A stretch of DNA of 64,000 bases, taken from contig NC_133398.1 in the NCBI RefSeq assembly GCF_047511655.1, positions 54,379,638 to 54,443,637 on the forward strand. The letters are read 5' to 3'. A program made the translations under genes and the position numbers. Within the stretch, counting starts at the first letter, position 1. The number at the start of each line of letters is the position of its first letter. Source of the DNA: Castor canadensis (lineage: Eukaryota > Chordata > Mammalia > Rodentia > Castoridae). Below are positions 49,401 through 60,800 of the stretch, in pieces. The notes below the pieces were generated by a model, which was not told the origin of the DNA, did no database searches, and worked only from the letters and a program-made list of their open reading frames with translations.

Positions 49401-52400
49401 ATTAATGGGATTGGTTTTATTTATTTTTCAGAGGATTTGTTGTTGGTATACAAATTCACAAGTCATTTTTGTAGTTAATTTTTTAATCTGTAATCTCTAC
49501 TGCATTCATTTATTCTAATGGTTTTTGTGGTGGAGTCTTTAGAGTTTTCTATATATATACAATAATGTCATCTGAAAACAGACAATTTTGCGTCTTCATG
49601 ATTTACATGTTTTCTTTCTTTCCTTGCTTAATTGCTCTGGCAATGTCTCCCAGTACCATCTAAAATAAAAGTGGTGAGAATGAGTATCCTTGTTTTATTT
49701 CTATATGGCTTTTATTTTATTGTGTTGAGGTACATTCTTTCTGTATCCAACTTGTTTACTTTGTTGGGAGGTTTTTGATTACTGATTCTATTGCTGTATT
49801 TGTTTTTGGCCTATTCAGATTTTGTGTCTCTTTATGATTCAGCCTTGGTAGGTGGTATGTTTTTAGGAATTTCCATTTTTTAATAGCTTATCTAATTTCT
49901 TGGCATACAATTGTTCACAGTATTCCCTTATGATTGTAAAGGAATTTCTGTGGTATTAGGTGTAATATCTCCTTTCAGTTATAATTTTATTTGAGTCTTC
50001 TCTGTTTTGCTTGATTAGTCTTGCCAAAGATTCGCCAATTTTATCTTTTCAAAAAGTCAGCTTACTTGCATTGACCTTTTGCATTGTTTTTCTATTCTTT
50101 ATCTGATTTATTTCTTTTCTAACCTTTATAAATTCTGTCCTTCAGCTAACTTTGGGCTTGGTTTGTTAGTTCTTCACTTTCTGGATCTTTGAAGTGAAAA
50201 GTTAGGTTGTTTATTTAAGTCTTTTATTCTTAAGGAAGGTATTTACAGCTATTATCTTTCCTCTTAGAAATGCTTTTGCTGCATCCCATATATTTTGATA
50301 TGCTGTGCTTCCATTTTCACGTGCCTCAAGATATTTTTTCTTTTGATTTCTTATTTGATCTATTAGTTGCTCAAGACTGTGTTGCTTAACTTCCACATAT
50401 TTGTGAATTTTCCTCCTGAAATGGATTTGTAATTTCATGAACACTACTATGGTCAGGAAATATACCTGATATGATTTCAATCTTCTTGAATTTGTTAAGA
50501 TTAGTTTTGTAGCCTAATATCTGACCTATCTGGGAGAACGTTCTGTGTGTACTTGAGAAGAATGTATATTCTTCTGCTGTTGGAATGTTCTGTATATGTC
50601 TGTTAGGACAACTCATTCTATAGTATTATTCAAATGTTATTTCTTTTATGGATTTTCTGCCTGGATGGTCTTACTATTGTTGAGAATGGGGAAATAAAGT
50701 CCTCTATCATAATTATTACTATTGTTGTTGTTGTATTACTGTTCATTTCTCCTTTCAGCTCTGTTAATATTTGCTTTATGCATTTAGGTGCTCCAATGTT
50801 TGGTGCACAAATATTTGATTGTTATATCTTCTTGCTGAATTGACCTATCATCATATAATGACCTTCATTTTCTCCTTTGACTATTTATTACTTAAATTCT
50901 ATATCATTTGTATAGAATATCTTTTCCACCGCTTTGCTTTCAGTCTATGTGTGTCTTTATAACTAAAGTGAGTCTTGTACATAGCATATCACTAGATCTT
51001 AGAGGAGTTTAGAATACTTACATTTATAGTAATTATTAGTAGGTAAGGACAATTTCCATTTTGTTATTTTCTGATTATTTTGTAGTTCCTTTAGTTCTCT
51101 CTTCCTCTCTTGGTGCTTCTCTTTGTGATTTAGTTACTTTTTGTATGCCAACCCATTTTTCCCTTTATCAACACCCATGAGGCTTACATAAAATATCTTG
51201 TAGTTATAACTTTCTATTTTCATCTGTTAACAACTAAATTTGATCACATACAAACTCTCTATATCTCTCCATCACATTTCAGATTATTAGTATTATATTT
51301 TTTATATTTTATATTGTATAATATCAAATTATTTTTTAAAAAACTTTTATATCAGAGTTAAAGTTGATTTGTGCAACACCATTACGATATTTGAGAATTC
51401 TAACTTTATCTTTATATTTAACTTTACAAATAGAGTCATTTCATGTCAGCTTAAAGAACTCTAGCATACCATGTAAGGCAGGTCTAGTGGCTATGGACTC
51501 CCTTCACTTTTGTTTGTTTGGGTAAGTCATATTTTTCCCCCTTCATTCTGAAGGGCAGGTTTGCTGGCTATAATACTCTTGACAGGTAGGTTTTTCTCTT
51601 TCAGTATTTTAAATATATCACCCCATACTCTCCTGAATTGGTTTCTACTGAGAAATCCCCTGATAGTCTCAAGAAGGCACCCTTCCTTATGGGGGCTCCC
51701 TAATATGTGACAGTTTACATTTTCTTGCTTTGTTCAAAAGTTTCTCTTTCTCTTTGCCTTTTGACAATTTAAAAGTGTATTTCCTGTTGTAGACTTATTT
51801 GTGCTCAATGCTGTGGGGATCTTTGGACCTTGTGAATCTGTATGTCCTTTTCTCTCCCCAAATTTGAGTTTTCTGCCATTATTTCTTTAAATGGGCTTTA
51901 TGTCACTTTCTCTCTTTTCTCCTCCTAAAATTCCTATTATGCATACATTTTCAATTTGATATCCTATAAATCCTGTGAATTTCTTCATTATTTTTCATTC
52001 TTTTCTCTCCTCTGACTAGATCAAGTTCAAATGGCCTGCCTTTGAGCTCCCTGAATTATTCTTATGCTTCATTGAGTATGCTATGAAGTTGTTTTTTTTT
52101 TTTTTTTCTGTTCAGTCTTAGTATTTTCTCTAGAATTCTTTTTTGTGGTAGTAACTGTCTGTAATTGATACCAGCTTTATTTCCTCTTAGCATAAAACAA
52201 GATACTTGCTTTTTATTTATTTTTTTATGGCACTGGGGAACTGAACCCAGGGCTTTGCACATACAAGGCAAGTTCTCTACCACTTGAGCCATACCCTAAG
52301 CACTTTGATATTTTGGTTTTGAAACAGGGTCTCACTAATTTTGCCCAGGCTGTCCTTGAACTCTTAATCCTCCTGTCTCTGCCTCCCAACTAGCTGGGAT

Positions 52401-55400
52401 TATAGGCATGTACCACCATGCCCAACTATATTTTGTTTTTATAAGCAGCTACACAGTTCCATAGAGAAATACCAACAGATTTAATCAAAATTTAAAACTT
52501 GAAAAATCATTAATTCCATCTAGTTATCTGCCATGTTTCTTACAGTTCACTCAACTTCTTTAAGAGGACTAATGTGAATTATTGATCAACTGATGGATTT
52601 CCATTCAGTTCTTGGAGCTTTATTAGTTTCCTTTGGTGTTGTCATGTTTCCCAGATTTTTCCTGATCCTTATATTCTTATATTGGTTTCTGAACATTTTA
52701 GGAAGCAGTCACTTCTTCCAGCATTTAAAGGTTTGCTTTGTAAGGATAGATCTTCACCGATCAGTCCAACTTTGGGGCTAATAGGAAGTATCTGTGAATA
52801 GGTAACACTTGCTATCAAGTTCTTTGCTGGGCAAGGATGCTTCCCATCCTCTGAGGTCAGGTGGGGCTTCTGGCTGGGTTTTGCAGTCAGGCAGGGTCGC
52901 TGGCTGGGCTCCATGACTGCCTCTGGTTAGGTAGGGTCACTCTTTCAACTTAGCTATATGGTACCAATGGTTAGACTGTACAATTGGACAGTTCTGCAGG
53001 CTAGGCTCCACAGTCACATCTGTTTGGGGGAAGCAAATATTATTGCTAGCTAGACTCCATGTTTGGTAGAGGTGTGCTGGGTTCCATAATTAGGCAGGGC
53101 CACAAGCTGTACCCTGTGATTGTATGGAGTCACTGCTATGTTCTCTGACTGGATGGAGCTGCTGGCTTTACTCCATGTTTGGTCAGATTGTTACTAGGTG
53201 CCCTGGTCAGGCTGTCCACAGGCTGGTATGCTCTGTGGTTGGGTGGGACTGTAAGCAGAGCTCCATGACAGATGGGTCACTGGCTGTGTTCTATGGTCTG
53301 CTAGGGTTGATGACTAAGTTCCCTATCCAGGTGTGGCCTACACAATGCTCAGCAAATGTGCAAGACCATGCTGTGGTTTGTACAGCCAGGTGGGGAGGCT
53401 GGCTGGGCTCTCTGGTTGGACAAGGCCTAGACTGTACTCCGCAACTAAGCAGGGATACCATTTTGGCTCCTTACTAAGGCAGGACCTTATCAAATTTATT
53501 TTTAAAGAAAATATGCATTATGTATAGAGTTTAAAATTCCTATGTATTCCTCCCTAATTTCATTTCCTTTGTTTTCTTTTTTGAGCACCTTGAATTGAAA
53601 TTTAAATTTTGATTGAATTCCAAAGGTTTTGATACTTTCAATGTTCATTTTCAAACAGTACATGAACTCTTTATTTCCCCTTCAACATTAAATCATTTAC
53701 AGGAGTTGAATTTTTAAGTGGATAGATTTTGGCCACCTACTTTGTTAAATCATAGTTCTATTACACTATATTCAGGGTAGAGAGCCAACATGATTTTTCT
53801 GTTTTGAACTTGTTGAACTTTGTGATTTAAGATGCAAATAGTTTCTCTAAATGTTACAGACAGATTTGAAAAAAAAGTGGCCTTACTCATATTTTTGTCT
53901 ACTTGAATTATTGCTTTCTGAGTAAAGTATAGATTAAATATACTATGGGACAGTGAATATACCTATAGATTTATCAATTTCTTTTTTATTTCCATATTTC
54001 TGTCAAACTTTGCTTAATATGTTGCCAGGGTGTAAAGATTCATAACGTCTACATTTTCTTTCAAACTATCTAGTCTCATCAATGTGAAATGGTGGCTTTG
54101 TTCTTTCTAATGATTAGGAATTGTCCCAATATCTGAGGACATTTTCAAAATAAGAATTTTATTGGATGTATATCTCAACTTACAGCTACTCTAATTTCAA
54201 TTATCATGACTTACTGTAATCATTCAACAGTGTTCAGGAAACAAATAGCAAGTTATTCCATTTCAATCTTATTAGATCTTATTAGTTTTCCAGTCTTTTT
54301 TCCTCTTACAGTTTTCTAGTCTTTATCACTGAGTCTTTGACTGCACTAGCTAGCTACATACAATTTTGAGTTTCACTGAATCACTATGGCTGGTAAGACT
54401 GTGAGAAACATAAAAATGGGCTACTCAGATACCCTGGAGTCACCATTACATCATAATTTCCTGAAAAAGTAATTTTTTTTTTTAAAAACAGCTTCTTTTG
54501 TTTTTATTATAAAGAAAAGAGGTTTGGCTTATATCTCTGGAAGTCCAAGGTTGAGGGCCTACATTTGGTGATGGCTTTTCTCCTGGCAGTACTAAGATGG
54601 TGCAGGGCACATGGGGAAAGTGCAAGTGCATGTGTGTGTCTAGACAACTTTATTGAGATATAATTTACATGGCTTAAAGTTCATCCACTTAAGTAATGCA
54701 TTTTTATTAAGAACTTTTCTCTCAAAACAACTATAATTTTTCTTTTTTTAGAGTAATGATAGAATTAAAAGAGTTAATTCAAGTTGAACTATATCATAGA
54801 ACTGTTTAAAAATTGTAAGAGAGTAAGCCAGTGCCAAAGTATTAACAACTGTATATGTAAAAAATAAAATTCTAATGCTTGATACTATAGAAAAAGAAGA
54901 AATGTATGTATCTAAGATATCTTACTAAATCTTACCAAACAAGAACATACTAGTAATGAAACCACTTAAGCTTCCAATTGAACACTGTTCTTTGGAGGGT
55001 ATATATTTTATAGCTAACAAAAAACCCACTGAGAAGATGAAGCCTGGCATATGACTCTCGCATATAAGCCTATTAACAAGCCTACATACCAGGGCTGAGT
55101 CAAACTGAGAAAATACTTCTAGAAATTTCCCTAGAGTGTTTTATTAAGTTATTATGAGAATTCAAAGTCTCAGCTCTGCCACATATATCCTGCCCAGATG
55201 CTCAAAGCACTTGATACTACCCCAGGGCAAAATTCCATATTCAAGACTAGATCTAGAGCAGATGGCCATTCCTCCTCTTCTATAATCTGATTGTGCCCTA
55301 TGAATAAATGAAAAGACTAAAAGGACTGTAGATGCCACAACAGGGCCAGAACAAACATTACTACTATTTACACTACTACTAATATTTATTAAGTACTTTT

Positions 55401-57791
55401 GTGCACATAATACCCTAATAAGCTTCTGTACAGAATGAGTTCTGATGATTACAGTGTCCCATGTAGAAGCTACATATATTCCTTAATATTCAGAGTTAAG
55501 GCATAGTTCTTGCCTTCACACGGTTTTCAGTCTTAGCAGTGACTATGCATCCAGTATTATTCTTGAAGAACATATAAGATCAATTCCTCAAAAGTTTAAT
55601 GAGCCCTATTACATGCCAGTACTGTAAGGAAAATAAATGACAATGTTCCCACCCCCAAGTTGGCTATAATCTATTTGAAGCAAAAAAGAGAAGAACAAGA
55701 GTTTACAATTTTGTGTTAATTAATGAGATGCATATCATAACTGTTCAGGAGATAAATAAGAACTATTCTATTTCTACTACTAATAATAGTTGTTACTTAG
55801 CTAGGACTTCTGATTTGTTAGGCACTGTTCTGATCTTTAGCTATAACTTATCTGAATCTTAACCTCAGGTATATTCCATTATTACAATCATTTTACTGAG
55901 GATTAAATAACTTGCTTGAGGTCACACAGCTAGTAAGTGGCAGTTGAACTGTATCTATTAACCACAGGGTTAAAGGAAGGAGTCATATGACAGGAAGACA
56001 CTGAGTTAAATACAGTGAGAATAAAGAGGGGAGGACAATTTGGTGAGAAGTATAACTTGAGCAAGGCAGAAGTAAGTCCAAGATGGGTGAAAATTGGAGA
56101 TTAGTGTGACAGAAGATTAGATTTCAGGCAGGATAATGTTCACTTATGGAAGGTCTTAACCTTTAAAAGGGTAGAAGCTTAGATCTGATACTGCAAATGA
56201 AGTAGGCTATAATAAGTCACTTATGATATGCTACCTCAGCTGATGGCATTCCTGTCTAGTTCATTCATGTAAGGAAGAGAAAGATGTTGTCATCCCTTTT
56301 CAAAGACTCAACCATCTAGACTTTGCCAGTAACTCTGAGGTTTGACATTAATTTGCTGGTGGCCCTTGATTAGAAAAGTAGATTAAACAGAAGAACTAAT
56401 GCCAACCTCAATTACACCTTGGCCCTAAAACATAGTTAACAAAAACAAACATCAAATCACCATTAGAAGTCATGGGTTGTAAAAGGTGCTACTAGATGCC
56501 ACACTGATATGTATTTTGTCATATAAATTCAATTCTTAAATACAACTTGAGGTAGTGTATAACGATCACTTAGTCAGCTTGTATAGTGCATATTACTGGG
56601 GATTTTGATGCAACAGACTGGCACCCAATACTATGCATTTTATTTAAATACAAAAGTATCAGATGATTCCAAAGCAGATAATCTAAATGCCAAATTGAAA
56701 CAATGTGTAAAAATTCTGAAAAAGTACTAATGGTTTATTCATCTGTTATTGCTCCCTATTATATAATCCTGAAAATGTTAAAAGATTTAATATTTTAATT
56801 TTATCCAAATTAAAAAGCCATGAGACCACAGTAATTCTGAATTTTCTGAATTTATCTATAAAGACATTTATACTTCATATCATTGTTGGTGAAAAATATG
56901 AGGGACCAATATGTCACTCTTGAATAATTACCATTTAGATACTCACTTTATCATTAAATATTATTCATACTGTTGTATGCAAATAAAGTTTGTTTTTTAA
57001 AGGATAATTTTTGTTAACCTACTTTGTGTAGAGAAATATGTCTATTACTTTATCATGGTCATGAAACTTCACCAAGTGGACAGTATTTAGTCAAGATAAT
57101 CTAGTTATGAAATTCATTTTCTGTTTTAAAAACTTACGCCTTTCAGCCAGGTGCTGGTGGCTCATGTCTATAACCCTAGCTACCTGGGGAGGCTAAAGAT
57201 GAGGCTCACGTGGTAAAATGCCTTTGGTGCAAGAGCAAAGTCCTAAGTTCAAAACCAGTCCACCCCAAAAAAACTGCTTTTCACTTGTACTTCCCCTTAA
57301 AAATGCCATATTCAAAGAATATTTCAGGAAACAATAATTATCACTAATTAATCTTACATATTTATATTTTAAATTATGTGTAAAAATACAACAAAAAATG
57401 CTAAGCAGAATAGACAAATAGAAAAACAAGGAACTATGAAACTAGCAATCGTAATTGGTCTACATAAGTAGCAAAACAGTAGCAATATTCCAAGAGAATG
57501 TTTATCGTGATTTTTAAGAGTTAGAGTACTCAATAAGTATTTGGAAGAAAATTAGATTTTAAATCAGGAAAAGGTAAATTACATTTACTAAAATTAATAT
57601 TTCACAATCATTTAGGATCCTCTGAGGGGAACATTATTGGCTTGATTTCATACCAACTGAAACCTTCGTTATGAAATAAAACCAATAAAATGATTTATTT
57701 CATTCATTTTGTAGACATTTTTAAATGAGAAAACTCCCAAGGTATCTACAATTTCCAAGGAAGCAAAGTTAAGGGATGCCCTTGGGGGTAC

Positions 57792-57827
<36 letters not shown>

Positions 57828-60800
57828 TGCACTTAGAGATTAAACCCAGGGCTTCACATTTGTTAGACAAGTGCTTTGAGTTACACCCCCCAGTCCTCCT
57901 TGGGGGTAATTATTGACAGTGGCATGAAATATTGTAGACTTCTATATTTAGGGCAGTGTAGAATATGACCTTATATAGAAAAGCCAATTATTTGCCAACG
58001 TACATCCAAACTACAAGTCCAGTAATGCCATTACTTATAAGATCAATACCTAATAAGATTAAAAATATATTCTACTACTATATCTACAGAATACTTTCTC
58101 AATTGAAGACTGAAGACATCCCCATTATTAACCTATCTAAAGAGAAACCAGAAAAAGAACAAATAAATGTAAAATAATTTAAATTTAATATATAATGTTA
58201 TAGCAAGGTCTAATGTCCTGCTCAAATGATGGTGGGCTCATTTAGAAAAGAAGACAGTAAGTCATGATGTAATTTTACTCTACAGGAAGACATTTGAACT
58301 TTAATTTTATAAAGATTTCATAAATTGAAAATATTTGACATAGGTAAATATACATCTATTACTGTGCTATGACTGTTTTTCAATAATGCCTGCCATCTGA
58401 AGGAAAAAGTAGTGCAAGGAACTGAATCTCATCAAATACTGAAAAAAGAGAATATTGTGATTTGGGAAAAAGAGGAGAAAGAAGTTACTTTCCCAATGTA
58501 AACTGTCTTAGCTCTTATTTTTAAAGGCCAAGAGGACTACCATTAAAATTTCACACTCCTAATGAAAGTTTAATTAGTGATCACTGTTGTGTGCTTATTT
58601 TTTGCAAGGCATTATTGTCTATGCTGTGTACAGATCAGGATTAATAAAATATTGTTACAGCTATTAAGGAACTCATCATGGTCTATCTATAAAGGCAATA
58701 AACTGGATTAGTAACTATAGTACAGAGAAGAATAAAAGGTGCTAGACAGAGTTATAAACCATTTGCAGTGGGATTAAAAAGGGCAGAACAACTAAAGACT
58801 CCCAGCCCTCAGTACCTGTTACCTTTGAATCAAGACTCTCTCCTCCTCAGCTTTTCCAGAGGCCTAAGGGAGGAATGCTGCTAATTGTGAGATGAAACTA
58901 CAGACCAGACGTCTCAAAGTAGTTTCAAACAACTACTATTTTAGCTTCCAATCTCCTCTCTTCTAGCATTTACAGCTTTGCCGTTCTTTTTGCAGCCAAT
59001 TTCTACACCTTTCTGGAAGTTTTTAAGGTGATTTCTAAATATCATATCTCTGCCATCCCAAATCTGCAGGCATTTAAGCTGTCTTAGCTATGTTCTACTA
59101 AGTCATTTACCTTTCCTCTGTCCAACCCATGCCTTGATAGTCTTTAAAGTGGACTTCACATGTCTCTTGGCTTCACTGAATGTGAAGGAAGTTTCTGTTT
59201 GTTGTTCTTGTGTGGTTTTCAAAATGAGAGTAGAGTGGAAATGACTTAATTCCTTCATTTCAAACCTATCTTGATAACTTGACTACAATTTTATTATTAA
59301 ACTGACATTAAAAAAGAAATATTAATAATAGGCTGGAAAATTTTAAATTCAAACTATAAAAATCTTTTAAAGAAAAATTGAACAAAGTGACCTATAGGGT
59401 AGGAGACAATGCTTTGTGAATTAGGACAGAAAAAATTAAGAAGAAATTTTCTTGTATTCCCCACATCATCTGAGGTAGACCACTGCTTACTCTGCCTGAA
59501 GTACAAGTTAGTCACAAACACTCCAAACCTTCACAAATATGATGAATTCTTCCACTTTCTCATTAGCTAACAGCAATTTCTTCTGTGCACCTTCTAGGAC
59601 CTGCTCACTTTGCAGTGCTAATTCTTGAAGCTGTTTAGATGCTGCTATCTCGATTTCTGACATTGCAGATTCAGTCTCATTTATTTTTGATAGTAGGAGA
59701 GTAAGCTTGAGATCCTGAAAAAGATCAGTAATTATAAAATAAAAAATATTTTATAACCAGGTTGGAAGAGTTAGTTATACATTATCAGGTAAGGAAAGGT
59801 CTTATTTCTACATATGTATTTTTATTTGGGTAAAATTAATGACTACCATTGTTTTCACTATTATAGCATTCGTTAATGTTAAACAAATTCTCAGTATTTC
59901 ATGTAGCAATATAGTATTCTAGCAGTTAATGTGAAGTTTATAAGTAGCTCATAATAGTTTGGGGAGAAAAAAGTGTCAATGTTAAAAGTGAAACAAGTTA
60001 TCATTATATTCAATGGGTAGACTTAAAATGTCTTAAAAAGCATACCTTTTTATCTAACTCCTCTTTAGTTTTCTGATACATCTGTTCATACTGTGATTTC
60101 TCTTTTACAGCAACATTAAGTCTTTGCTTTAGTGAATCAATTGATACCTTCTTATTGGAACATTCTTCAGTTAATGTCTTTACCTACAGTAAAAATATAA
60201 AGGAAACCATTATTGATAAAGGCTCTCTAGTAGTATCAAATTTATTTATTATACTTGCAGAAAACATCATAAAGAAACTGACATTCCTTAAATCAGTAAC
60301 AAAAACCAAAATTACACAAAAATGTATGACTATGTATAATAAAGTATTAAGTAATGACATTTACCTATTTCAAAGAATAGAATAAATTTTCTTTTTTAGC
60401 TCAATGCCACTAAAATATGTGATTACTTTATATAAAGATTCTAAAGCAGTTCGTACCTTAAATGATTATTGAAGTTAAAGAATTAGCAAAATTTTAAGGA
60501 TAACACTGACAAAGCCTATGGTAAGTAATTATCATTTACATGGGTGCATTGAGAAAAACCTGTAACATTCATGTAAAACTTTCTCTTCTAAATCCATTTG
60601 ATCTAATAGAGTTTCAATTTCAACAGTGAAAATAAGGGAGATGTTCTCTCAGAAGTAGGTAATATTTAATGAATACCAAAGCACAAGCTGCTTTATGAGT
60701 TGTACAAACATCCTTTTTAAAAAAAAGAAATCTTTCTAATTTGGGGTCATATATTATACAACTATTTTAAATACAAGTCCCTTCCCATGTACACTGAATT

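Larger units (their letters stand above)
44631..59528 (-). other. CNTLN: CNTLN intron (14.9 kb)
   Basis: Donor GTTTGG, acceptor ATATATTGCAG. It is filled with antisense L1 sequence (about 45340-53490), a solo LTR, several SINEs, MIRs and a TTA repeat, all listed separately. No further exon recognised between the fourth and fifth exons of the window. Confidence 0.7.

Noticed and set aside
53124..53477. 117-codon plus-strand frame rich in Gly, Trp, Cys and Leu
   Set aside because: It arises from the degenerate tandem repeat; the unit drifts in frame and there is no coding signature.
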